Shown here piece after piece: positions 1 to 9,312 of a stretch of DNA of 10,749 nucleotides. Every line of letters begins with the position of its first letter. Position 1 is the stretch's first letter. The translations under genes and the position numbers were made by a program. The stretch is from Epichloe hybrida (taxonomy: Eukaryota > Ascomycota > Sordariomycetes > Hypocreales > Clavicipitaceae). The notes under the pieces were generated by a model, which saw nothing but the letters and a program-made list of their open reading frames with translations, ran no database searches and had not been told where the DNA came from. Where the stretch lies: assembly GCA_019022495.1 (NCBI GenBank), contig JAFEKR010000156.1:1-10749 (forward strand), given 5' to 3'.

Positions 1-1720
1 GCTTCGGATTCGTCCCGTTCTGCTTCCCAAAAAATCGTCCCCCTTGCAGAGTCATCGATAATTTTGCCTCTTGGAGCATATTCGGTCGCATCGGTAGGAA
101 TCGCTTTCAGCATGTCTACTTCAGATGCTATCATAACCTTTGGCGCAAATTCGATCGCAGCTGCGGGATCATCGTTCATCTCCGATTGCATGCGCGCGTA
201 TCCGAAATATTCGCCAGATTTATTCGCTGAGAAAATCAAGTAGACGTTGTCCGCACCCTAATTTGAATTAGCCCGCAGGACGCGGGACACTATCAGATTG
301 CTGCTTACCTGAAACGCTCGGTTCAAGCTTTCTTCGTTATGCGACTGAGTCGCCCAAAGCCCAGTCCTTACGCTGAGATCTAGATCCTCAGTGGTCAAAC
401 TTTTCAGAATGAAGAATTTGTCACCATTGGACCGTGTTTGCACGTCCTTCGTAGGTTCGACTACAGGGCTTGTGACCTCAGGATTTCCGGTAGCTGTGGG
501 TTTCTCCTCACCCGTCGTAGCCTCGTCTTTCACATCGGGCTGTTCAGATATGGCGCCCAAGACTGCTTCTGCTGCTGAAACAATTGGAGCAATGGTCCCT
601 GAAGAACCTTCGGTGTTTCTCCGCAGACGGCTTACGAGACGGACGGATTTGAATTTGGAATCATGTAGCTTCAGCTGTGCTGTAGAACAGGTGGCTTCGT
701 CTTTGAAATTGGCGAATGCACAATTGCTCTTGGAAATCAGGAACAGAGATTCCATGCCAGGAGCTTCTTGGCAGATGTGCTGGACCAAGGCCATGAGATC
801 CGTCTGCGGTGGAAGATTTCCGATCCAAAGGGCATGGCCTGTCAGTTATTATTCAGCTACTTATTTCTTTCTGGGTTTTTTTCTTTTCAAGTTTCACATT
901 GTCATCTTACCACTTTGGCGTGGCTTCCGAGGTGGGCCACGAACGGTTCTTTGTTTAGCTGACGAAACATCTAAGCACGTGGTTAATATAGAGTTGGCAT
1001 TATGTGGATGTGTGTATTACCTTCATTGCGACTACTCCTGTTCGTGCTTCCTCCTCCGTATTGAGAGATCCGAACATCTGTTTTCGATGCTCCCACCATG
1101 TATGACCTTAACGAGACGTTTGCAGGCATCATGTACGCATTTTGAGGAAAAAGACCTCCCTGCTGATGATAGAAATTTGACTGAGCATGATTCATAATCA
1201 TTTGATTCGGATAGTATACCATATTCGAGTGGCCGTGCATTCCTGGTTGGCTGTGCGGATGAGATGAGTGGCCACCATGATGGAAAGGAGGTAATTGGGT
1301 CTGCCCAACGTAGTATGGATGAACTGGCATTGACATCGATGGTACTCCAAATGCAGGCATTGGGGGTGGTTGATGGGTCATTGGAGACGTTGCCGGGTTG
1401 TATGGCTGAACTGACCCGTGCATATAATGAGCAGTCTGATGCGGACGATGGTTCATGGCAGGCAATGCGTTGCCCATGGGTGTCAACAGATCGAAGACAC
1501 CTTGATAAGCCTGCTGGGTCGTTTGTGAAGTCATGCCCAATTCAGCGAACGGTTGTTGCGAAGCAGCGCCGTGATTGTTTTGAAGCATGTTTATTTGATC
1601 GTGATTCCCAAAACCCGCGGCTGACGACATCTTGTTCCCTCGCAACGGAGCTGCCGGTGTTGGCGACTGGCCTGAAGGATCCAGTCGACTGTCGTGGCCT
1701 TGGTTGGCTGATTCCTGCAT
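1..1720 (-). CDS. RRM-YTH domain RNA-binding protein (m6A reader), 3' end cut by window edge
   Basis: Probable reader of N6-methyladenosine in RNA. Four exons join in frame: 1720-1021, 958-911, 838-309 and 257-1. The introns (959-1020, 839-910, 258-308) all have GT-AG ends, with donors GTAATA, GTAAGA and GTAAGC. The ATG at 1720 is the first in-frame ATG; upstream codons are open but offer only a GTG. Residues 1-233 are a low-complexity region rich in Gln, Pro, His, Met and Asn. A basic segment (RGPPRKPRQSG) precedes an RRM, with RNP2-like LWIGNL at about 253-258 and RNP1-like CAFANF at about 289-294. A linker follows, then the YTH domain starts near residue 389 (DKFFILKS). It keeps the first aromatic-cage Trp (GLWATQ, residue 411) and continues across intron 3 into YLIFSANKSGEYFGYARM. 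The second cage residues and the stop lie outside the window. The RRM plus YTH order is known in filamentous fungi. The intron joins are my reading, not transcript evidence. Confidence 0.88.
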
Positions 1721-2169
1721 CTGGAGATTGGTTTTGCGTCCAGAAAATGATGAAGCCGCTGCAATTTTAACCAGCGGCAGCGATGTGTCGTCGTGATCTT
1801 GGCCACAGGTAAAACGCCAGAAACGTAGGTGCAAGGTTTTGAAGGTATTCACTCAATTCTTTTTGTGAAGATTCGAATATTTTCAGATAAATGTAAAGCT
1901 TGATTGCGACGGCAAGATGATTGTCAACTTCAGTTTACCAGTACGGACTAGTGTCGCCAACCTAGATGAGTTTCGAGGTTCGGTTGAGCTTTCCTTTGCG
2001 CTATCGATGGAGAGATGAAGCGCTTTTCTGTTTGCAACAAGTCTTGTTCGCAAGTGTTTGAGATACCAGGACTTTGATTCGCCCTCTAAACGCCCCATAG
2101 ACAAGTCCTCTTTTCACCTTCCGAGGTTCGCGACGACGTTGAGAGGCAAGGCAGGCTCATTTTTCAAAA
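1721..2169. promoter_or_regulatory. Divergent intergenic region between the YTH gene and DIS3
   Basis: This 449-nt stretch separates two start codons pointing away from each other, so it must hold both promoters and both 5' untranslated regions. The DIS3 start has an A-rich context (tttttcaaaaATG) typical of fungal starts. I see no clear TATA box and could not assign a specific regulator site. Part of it is open in the YTH frame (up to about 1852), but without an ATG. Confidence 0.6.
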
Positions 2170-4913
2170 ATGACGAGCTTGAAACGATCCCACGAGGGCG
2201 ATCCTCTAGCGGCCAACATTTCTAGCAAAGTATACGTCCGCTCAACGCGCAGTGGCAAGGTTCAGAAGATTGTCAGGGAGGTGTATCTGAGGACAGATAT
2301 TCCTTGCTCGTCCAAGATCTGCAACGAATGCCTTGATGGCGCTCCTAGAAATGCATCCCAGCAAGGCAAGTCGACTGAAGAGCCCCGTTCTTAGGGCCTC
2401 CTGCCAACTGACTGCAACAAAACTAGTTCAACCGTTCGTCCTGTCTGAGAAACCTGCAGGGACCAAGGCTTTTCCCCAGGGGCCTGGTGCCAAATGCACT
2501 TCATGGATGTGAGCAGAGCTCTCTATGGTGTCATTCTCCGTGCTGGAAGAGCTTCGGAATAGGTCCCTGCCACTTTACAACCGCATGATTGGACTCACCA
2601 AGAGCGAGGATAAGCGCTTCTACGTCTTCTTCAACGATTTCAGATTGGAGACATACGTCAATCGTGAGCCGAATGAAACTGTCAATGATCGAAATGACCG
2701 AGCTGTCCGTCGGGCCGTCAAGTGGTATGGCGACCATCTCAGTCGCACCAAGGCAGTAAAGGTACCAGCCATCGTCATGCTAAGTGACGATCAAGAGAAC
2801 CTACGCAAAGCGCGAGAGCAAAATCTCCATGCAGTGACGTTAAGGGACTACGTCGGAAGTTTAGAAGATGGTGTTAGGTTGCTCGACATGGTTGCGGAAT
2901 CACAGAGCCAAGGAGGATTTAAAAAGCCTGCGCAGATGCTGTATCCCAAGTATCACAGCTTGTCGAAGATGATGACGGGTGTCAGGGCAGGGCTGATGCA
3001 TCAAGGCATCTTCAACGTGTCGCCATACAATTATCTCGAAGGGTCCATCAAAGTGCCGGCCTTTCCCAAGTCCCTTCTTGTGCTGGGGCGAGAGAGCATC
3101 AACAGAGCCGTTGATGGAGATGTCGTTGTCGTGGAGATTCTTCCACAAGACAAGTGGAAGAAACCGTCTACAAAGGTGAAGGACATCTGAACCGGATGCA
3201 GGCACAGGGCGATTTCTTGGAAAGAAGCCAAACTCCGGGGTGTAGCCAAGCCAGCGGCTGCAACTGGCGTCAATATGTCGGTCATATTGACCCATCATCG
3301 GCGAGCAAAGCAGCTTCGTCACAAGGCCGTAAACAAGACAGTGTCTTCCTCATTCCAATGGACAAGAAAATTCCCAAGATTCGCCTACGGACCAGACAGG
3401 TTTCCGAACTCCTGGGCAAAAGACTTTTGGTAACAATCGACGCCTGGGAAAGAGATTCGAGGCATCCGGTGGGGCATCTTGTCCGCTCGCTGGGTGAGCT
3501 GGAGACGGAGACGAAATTAGAATGGGATGTGGTACCAGCCGTGATTAGGACATGCCCAAAGAGGCCAGCAACTGGAAGGTTCCCAAGACCTGGTTGATAG
3601 AGGATCTCGAGTTGCTCATCACCAAGACGTGACACGCTTCATATGGCAACTTCAGAAGTCAATACATTATGACGTATCGCACTTTGTCAAACCGGCCAAC
3701 GCCATGGACACGGAAGCCAGCATCCGCGGCACAACTGTGTATCTCGTGGACAAGCGCATCGACATGCTTCCCCCGCTCCTAGGTACGGATTTATGCTCCC
3801 TCAAGCCCTACGTAGAGCGATTCGCTTTCTCTGTGGCGTCGGCTCAGCGCGATGGTCCCGCTACCGGATATTAAGTCTCGCGAGGCAAACAACCGCATCG
3901 GCGACGACTCCCAACGCCCGGCGGGAATGCGCACGCTCCTCATGCTCTCCAAGAAGCTCAAGAAGAAGCGCATGGATGCCGGCGCCCTGAGCTTGTCGTC
4001 ACCCGAGGTCAAGGTCCAGATGGAGAGCGAGACCTCGGATCCCATCGACGTCAAGACCAAGCAACTGCTCGACACCAACTCCCTTGTTGAGGAATTCATG
4101 CTCTTCGCCAACATCAGCGTCGCCGCCAAGATATACGATGCGTTCCCGCAAACCGCCATCCTGCGCCGCCACGGCGCCCCTCCCAAGACCAACTTCGACG
4201 AACTCGCCGACCAGCTCCGCGTCAAGCGAGGCTTTGAGCTACGCACCGACACTTCCAAGGCCCTTGCCGACTCGCTCGACGCCTGCGTCGACGCCGAGGA
4301 CCCCTTCTTCAACACCCTCGTCCGCATCATGGCCACCCGGTGCATGATGTCCGCCGAGTACTTCTGCTCCGGCACCCAGGCCTATCCCGAGTTCAGACAC
4401 TACGGTCTCGCGTCCGAAATCTACACGCATTTCACGTCCCCCATCCGCCGGTACGCCGATCTCCTCGCCCATCGCCAGCTCGCCGCCGCGATCGGGTACG
4501 AGGCCGTCCACCCTTCTGTCCGCAGCAGAGGCCGCCTCGAAGCCGTGTGCAAGAACATCAACGTCCGCCATCGCAACGCCCAAATGGCCGGCCGCGCAAG
4601 CATAGCCTACTACGTCGGCCAGGCGCTAAGGGGCAAGACAGCCGAGGAGGACGCCTTCGTCATGAAGATTTTCAGCAACGGGTTCGTCGTGCTCGTCCCC
4701 AGATTCGGCATCGAAGGTCTCATCCGGCTGAGGGACCTGGCGGAGCCCTGCGAGCCCGAGAGCGAGTTCGACGCCGAGTCCTACACCCTTGTCATCCGAG
4801 GTAGCAGGACACTCAAGGTCGAGTTGTTCCAAAAGGTCAAGGTCAAGGTATCGGATGAGAAGGACGAGAGAACAGGAAAGAGAGGTGTCAGGATGGAGTT
4901 GATAAGTGCCTGA
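2170..4913 (+). pseudogene. DIS3: DIS3/RRP44 exosome 3'-5' exonuclease and endonuclease, frame broken by many small losses
   Basis: DIS3 is the catalytic subunit of the RNA exosome: an N-terminal PIN endonuclease joined to an RNase II/R-type exonuclease (CSD1, CSD2, RNB, S1). Exon 1 (2170-2365) has the CR3 motif, C-x4-C-x2-C at residues 46, 51 and 54. It joins through a GC-AG intron to 2427. Well-preserved blocks are 2540-3171 (PIN remainder and CSD1 start), 3262-3530 (CSD2), 3671-3835 (RNB, from DVSHF) and 3933-4913 (RNB signature [13 protein letters not shown], then S1, stop TGA). Between them lie four patches, 2483-2539, about 3172-3261, about 3532-3670 and about 3836-3932. There the sequence is shorter than the family norm, frames change repeatedly, and stops occur at 2510-2512, 3188-3190, 3595-3597 and 3872-3874. 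Missing codons cannot be explained by introns. Identity is near certain. Whether the breaks are real gene decay or assembly error is open, because DIS3 is essential in yeasts. Confidence 0.85.
2366..2426 (+). other. GC-AG intron in DIS3
   Basis: A 61-nt intron with the non-canonical donor AG|GCAAGT, the known consensus of GC-AG introns, a CTGAC branch site at 2408-2412, and acceptor CTAG. Removing it joins residues NASQQ to PFVLSEKPAG through a split Val codon (phase 1), the expected DIS3 continuation. Reading through instead reaches a stop at 2392-2394. No GT donor near this position gives the same join. Confidence 0.75.
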
Positions 4914-5318
4914 TTTTGCAAGTCATGATACGACCGACCGTGCGGTTGATCAGTAATAGGGTGAACATGGAGAAGGGGGAGGGAGGGGGAGCCTTGATCA
5001 TGAATGTATAGAATGGTACAAAACCCATGGTGAGAAAAGGGCTCATGATAATGAACAAGTACGAAGCAAGGTCTAGTCATGCGCACATGTGGTTGGACAT
5101 ATTGTGTAGCTCTCTCTCTGCTCGTTGGCACAAAAAAAAGGGGTGGGGGGGCCACCTTTATTCGAGTTCAATCCGACGATTATTCCCTTTCTTTTCATGA
5201 TAAATCCAGTCCTGGAATGAACGCCATACAAATGAAAGTCTCATGGCACAATAGGAAAGTAACTTATTTTTACCAAATGACGCACGCTCACATCCACGTA
5301 AAGTCTGCCCCCCTCTCT
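4914..5318. other. Convergent intergenic region (3' ends of DIS3 and NUG1)
   Basis: This stretch separates the DIS3 stop from the NUG1 stop and should carry both 3' untranslated regions. A G-rich run and a short A-run (caaaaaaaaggggtgggggg) lie near 5131-5150. I see no coding region here; open frames are short and lack family resemblance. Confidence 0.55.
5157..5162 (-). terminator. Possible polyadenylation signal AATAAA for NUG1
   Basis: The plus strand reads TTTATT, so the minus strand reads AATAAA about 157 nt after the NUG1 stop. Fungal poly(A) signals are degenerate, so this single hexamer is only suggestive. Confidence 0.35.
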
Positions 5319-7064
5319 TTATTCCTCCATGGCATCTTCTCCCTTTACACCAGCGGCATCGCCATCCCCCCATAAGCCATCGAGCTTGAACTCGGCAGCC
5401 CACTCGGTGACAATCTCCTTCTGATCAGGCGTGACTTCTTCGCCTCCTGCACTCTTGACCTTGTTGCCTGCAGGGGCGTCGCCCGAAGCTACGGCCAAAA
5501 CGGGCGGCTCAACCCATCCCTGGATGCGGCCGTCGCGCCAATCCGTCACGACAGCCATGCCGGCAGCCTTGATGTTGGGAACACCGCCTTTGCCAAGCCT
5601 GCCGCGCTTCCGGGCAACCTGCACGAGGAAATCGGTGGTCATGTCGCCGTCCGCTCGGTTCGGCAACAGGGCAGGAATATCGTAGACATCCGTGAGTTTC
5701 TGAATCAGGTCGGGCGACGACGAGAGACGACGAATGAGTAGGGTCACTGCGGGGACGGGGTCGTCAATCTGCTTGGGAGGCACGGCGTTGAGAAGAATCA
5801 GGTGGGCATGTGCCTCGATGGCGTTCTTCAAATTGACGAGACCGCCGGACTGGGTGGACGACGAGGAAGGGAACACAACACCAGGGGAGTCGAGCAGGGT
5901 CAACTTGCTGTCGATCTTGACGCTGCGGATACTGGTCGTGACGCCGGCCTCGGCACCAGCAGGGCATGCTTTCGAGGCACTGCTGCCCTTGCCGCTCATC
6001 CTGCTCAGCAGGGCATTGATGACGGAGCTCTTGCCCACGTTTGGGTAGCCAATTACACCGACGGACACGGCGCGCTTCAACTGGCGGCTTGCGGCGTAGC
6101 TCTTGAGCGCTTTGAACAAGGTGGCTGATGTGCTTTGGACGGTGAGGTCGCGGTGGTTGAAGACGTGGGCATTAGGTGCCGCACCGGATGCCCGCAGCGG
6201 CAGAGTCGGGAAGTATCGTCGCAAGTAGACAAGCCAGTCTCGTAGGACCTTGGGAGGGATCAGATCGACCTTGTTGAGGACCAGGATAAGGCGCTTGCCG
6301 TCCGCGGCAGCGGCCATGATGCTGCGCTCGACTTCTCTTGACCGAGTGCCCTCTGGATCACGCGCATCCAGCACGTACAGGACCACATCGGCCTGCTCAA
6401 CCACCTGCTTGAAGACCTTGTCGTATGTTTTTCTCGATGAGGCCTGGCCAACTGACATTTCGTTGCCGCCTCCATTGTCGGAGTCGTCGCTATCGTCATC
6501 GTAGTCCATGCCATCGCTATCCGCCAAGTCCTGGTCGTACTTGGCGGCCGCAGCTCTTGCGCTCGCCAGCAATGCTGCCATGGGATTTGACTCGTCCACA
6601 TCCTCGTCCATGGATTCATCATCGCCCATCTGCTCAGTGCCATCTTCGCCGACATCCACGTCATCCATGGCGTCCTCTTCTTTCTCCTGAAGAACGTCAC
6701 CAGTTCTGGCGGCCTTGGCCATTTCTCGCTTCTTCTGTGCCTCGGCCGCCTTTCGCATGCGCTTCTCTTCAATTTCCTGAAGGAGCTTCTCCTTATACGG
6801 GAACAAGTTGGGAATGCCAGGGTCCTTTTTTAATTTGGAGCGCCATTCTGGGTTCTTTTTGGCCTTCTTGCGATCCTTCCTCTGCTTGGCTGCTGACGCC
6901 TTTTCGATCTTGTGTCGAAGGCGAGTCGTGCCTCTCTTGGACTTGGGTTCTGCAAACGAGGTCGTGTTAGCTTGTCTGTCAGATTAAGTGTTTTTTGGGG
7001 TTTCCACTGATGGGAGGTAATCGGTGCGAGCTATACTCTTTGGTTTATTCACTGTGCCCGCCAT
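5319..7064 (-). CDS. NUG1: Nucleolar GTP-binding protein NUG1 (nucleostemin/GNL3L family)
   Basis: A circularly permuted GTPase that acts in the nucleolus and nucleoplasm in maturation and export of the 60S ribosomal subunit. Two exons, 7064-7037 and 6949-5319, flank an 87-nt intron (6950-7036, donor GTATAG, branch-like GCTAACA, acceptor GCAG). They encode 552 aa. The ATG at 7064 sits in a strong context (cacaaaaaATGG). The join gives a basic N-terminus (NKPKKPKSKRGTTRLRHK), then a coiled-coil-like segment (KDPGIPNLFPYKEKLL) and an acidic stretch at about 99-172. The GTPase motifs come in permuted order: G5 DARDPEGTRS (204-213), G4 NKVD (235-238), G1 GYPNVGKSS (310-318), G2 GVTT (345-348) and G3 DSPG (363-366). 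Family C-terminal segments ARKRGRLGKGGVPN, DWRDGRIQGW and EWAAEFKLDGLW are present. All key residues are intact. Fission yeast calls its relative Grn1. Confidence 0.95.
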
Positions 7065-7550
7065 TTTTTGTGATTCAATGAGGATTGGCACAGTAGTGTG
7101 AGGAAAATCCGACATCACACAATGCTCGGATTCTCCAGCCCAGAGGCGGTCTCCAGCCAAATAGAAAAAAATTAAGTGGGATGCAGATTCTGCCAGTCGT
7201 CTGGCACTTGACCGCCCTTGTGCCCCGCCGTACCGCCACGCCACAATCATCAGTGAACCCGATAAATTGAAGCAGGCTTTTTGAGGCTCCTGCGCGGTCC
7301 ACTGCACCCAGCCAGCTTGCATTACAGTTGGGAGTAGCACGGTGAAGAAAGCGCTTGGAGGCCGACAATACTGAGTGACACAATGATGAACCGCGTCGCC
7401 GCCGGGATAGACTGGTATTGCCACGTTTCTTTCTAATATCAAAAAGGCTATCATGTTCTTCCTACTGCTCCATTTCGCCTCTTGCTATGATGCATCTCGA
7501 ATTAAAATCCTTGCCTAAACGGCATCTCTCTCTTTGTTCCTCCATCAAGA
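7065..7550. promoter_or_regulatory. Intergenic region: NUG1 promoter and 3' flank of the secreted-protein gene
   Basis: This 486-nt stretch lies between two genes in the same minus-strand orientation, so it carries the NUG1 promoter and 5' leader and the terminator of the gene upstream. I see no coding exon or distinct TATA box. Pyrimidine- and purine-rich runs occur near 7525-7545, and no consensus poly(A) hexamer is obvious. Confidence 0.45.
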
Positions 7551-8490
7551 TCAATGTTGTTGCCTCTTTCGGTTTCCTTCCTTCACTGCCGCAAACATCG
7601 GTATCGTCATATAAAATGCACAAGTACCCTTCGTTCGGAGTTTGTCCGCCAGGCACCAGGTCGAGGGTCCTATGAAGGCAATCTGCAATAGTGCAGCCAC
7701 GAAGACCATGCCGGCAGCAAGTGCACCGGGCGCCATAGTAGGGGCAGCAAAAGCGCGAGAAGAGGTAGTAGTAACCTTGGTGTCGCTAGAACCGCTGGTG
7801 CCGGTGGCATCAGGCGTGGTGGCACTGCTAGAGGTGGAGGAATCGCTACTGCTACTGTCCGACACCGGGGCCTTAGGAGGGTCGTTTTTGGCGCAGAGGG
7901 CATTGATGTTCTTGGTGCAAGCATCTTGACCGCGGGCGTCGTTGGTATTGGCCGTGATGCACTGGCTGAAAAGCTGCGTGCAAATGTAGAAGGGCATGGT
8001 CTGCTTGTAGTACTGGACGCCAGGCATCGAGGAGTTGGAGGCACAAGTACATTTCCATTTCAGGTCCGTCTATAGTTACGATCAGCATAAACCCGAGGCT
8101 AAAGACGTTGGAATAAAACCAGCAGAATCATCTGCTCGTCTCGATCGGTTTAGCAATCACATACCGCTGAGCAAGAGTTGGCATCGGCATTGTTGTTGCA
8201 AAGAAGATCGCAGGTATTGGTCTGGCCCTGGCACCAAACGGCTGCACAAAAGTTGGGTCCACATTAGCTTTTGCTCTCCGCTCGTACAAGGATGGGAAGT
8301 TGCAGGACTGCTTCAAGGATTAGAGTGCAAATGTAGCTCCCAATACATAAGCAATAGCTTGCATACCTCGCTGGGCTTGGGGCACCGTGTTAGGGTCAAT
8401 AACCATATCCAGCTCGCTGGTAAAGGTGTTGTTGGCCTGGGCGTGAGCCGTGGCGACAGCCAGGGCGACGAAAGCTGCAGCAGTGCGCAT
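7551..8490 (-). CDS. Secreted cysteine-rich surface protein, DUF7707-like, with C-terminal membrane segment
   Basis: Three exons, 8490-8367, 8241-8165 and 8069-7551, encode 239 aa. The introns are 8242-8366 (donor GTATGC, acceptor GCAG) and 8070-8164 (donor GTATGT, acceptor ATAG). The ATG at 8490 begins a clear signal peptide, cleaved after about residue 17 (TAHA|QANN). Residues about 40-130 hold ten cysteines in a compact domain (WCQGQTNTC, LLCNNN, CSATDLKWKCTC, MPFYICTQ). I recognise this as the fungal extracellular DUF7707 pattern; no enzyme function is known to me. A Ser/Thr-rich linker follows (137-171), then a hydrophobic segment at about 182-200. Such proteins are usually GPI-anchored to the plasma membrane or wall. 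Here about 39 residues follow the hydrophobic segment and end in a basic tail (GNRKRQQH). That is unusual for a GPI signal and may reflect an indel, an unseen intron, or a true single-pass membrane protein. Confidence 0.78.
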
Positions 8491-8714
8491 CGTGAAAAAG
8501 AAAGCCAAAGAGCTGAGGAAGCTGTGGGTATTTTGTTTTCCTGTCTTGTCGGTGGTGTCGAAGCCGTTGAGATCAGACACGTAAGAAAACAGTAAAGCAA
8601 ATGGTAGGCACGACCAGGAGCTAGAGATGCGAGTGGCGCCTCAGGATCTGTCAGACGTGCGTCCTAGAGTAGCGTATAGCTGAAGATGCTTGGATGGTAT
8701 GATTTCGCGATGGT

Positions 8715-8745
8715 GAGAGAGAGAGAGAGAGGGGGAGAGAGAGAG
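8715..8745. repeat. GA/CT dinucleotide tract
   Basis: An almost pure GA repeat on the plus strand, broken by one G run. Read on the minus strand it is a CT tract 225-255 nt upstream of the secreted-protein ATG. CT tracts are common in promoters and leaders of filamentous fungi, so it may be a promoter element of that gene. Confidence 0.7.
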
Positions 8746-8880
8746 CAGGGAGAGGGAAAAGAAGAGGATGAGGCAAATGGGGCAGCGAGAGGTAGAAAAA
8801 GGCTGGGCTCGCTTCGCAGGAAGGCAGGAGGTTCCGAGCCAAGAAAGCACGAGAAGTCGGCGCATCTGGCAACTGGCAGC

Positions 8881-8917
8881 CAGGCCAGGCCAAGGCCAGA
8901 CCAGACCAGACCGGGCC
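8881..8917. repeat. Short CCAG-type tandem repeats
   Basis: Two copies of CAGGC followed by three copies of CCAGA in a GC-rich context. This is a simple sequence repeat with no coding meaning that I can see. Confidence 0.55.
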
Positions 8918-9144
8918 TAGTGCTTGGCCAGAAATGGGCGGCTTGGCATCACGGCAACCCGGCACCAGCTGGCAGCACTCTGCAACGTATGCGTGTTGTG
9001 TGCCTCATCCTCCAGAAATTAGAAAGCAACATTAATAAGAAACATGATACATGTGCAGTCACAGCCATAATATGGGTCTGTGTCTGTTGTCTCTCCGATT
9101 CCGCATCCAACCAAGTCATCTCCCATCTAGCAGGCCAGCAGTCG

Positions 9145-9171
9145 CAACAGGCAACAGGCAACAGGCAACAG
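9145..9171. repeat. CAACAGG heptamer tandem repeat
   Basis: Three full and one partial perfect copies of the 7-nt unit CAACAGG. The unit length is not a multiple of three, which fits non-coding sequence. Confidence 0.8.
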
Positions 9172-9286
9172 CTACCCCGAAACCCGCCAAAATCCCCCAA
9201 AATCCGGGCAATCGTTATCATGGGGAACGGCTGGAAAGCGATGGCAAAGGAAGGCCCTTCAAAACGGCAATCGCATCCATCGCAGC

Positions 9287-9312
9287 GGTAATGAGGTAAT
9301 GAGGTAATGAGG
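9287..9312. repeat. GGTAATGA octamer tandem repeat
   Basis: Three perfect copies of the 8-nt unit GGTAATGA followed by GG. It is a short minisatellite, with no neighbouring gene to explain it. Confidence 0.8.

Noticed and set aside
391..1197. 268-codon ORF on the plus strand
   Set aside because: It is antisense to the YTH gene exons, crosses their introns, and its product shows no family motif; the minus-strand RRM and YTH reading is far stronger.
1264..1770. 168-codon ORF on the plus strand
   Set aside because: It is a shadow opposite the low-complexity first exon of the YTH gene, created by its codon bias.
1721..1852. Longer N-terminus for the YTH protein beginning at 1852
   Set aside because: The codon there is GTG, and no in-frame ATG occurs before 1720; nuclear fungal genes start at ATG.
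3532..3670. Introns as the explanation for the DIS3 frame changes
   Set aside because: Introns would add sequence between complete codons, but here conserved codons are missing and the patches are shorter than the coding sequence they should hold.
2483..3932. Repeat-induced point mutation as the cause of the DIS3 breaks
   Set aside because: RIP makes C-to-T changes and raises AT content. Here the surviving pieces look unmutated and the differences are missing bases.
3791..4375. 194-codon ORF on the minus strand
   Set aside because: It is antisense to the conserved DIS3 RNB domain; the Ser/Arg/Leu-rich product reflects GC-rich codons on the other strand.
6425..6970. 181-codon ORF on the plus strand
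   Set aside because: It is antisense to the NUG1 acidic region and N-terminus; the Pro/Arg/Ser-rich product is compositional noise.
8686..9291. 201-codon ORF on the plus strand
   Set aside because: It runs through the GA tract and the CAACAGG repeat, giving an Arg/Glu/Gly-rich artefact.
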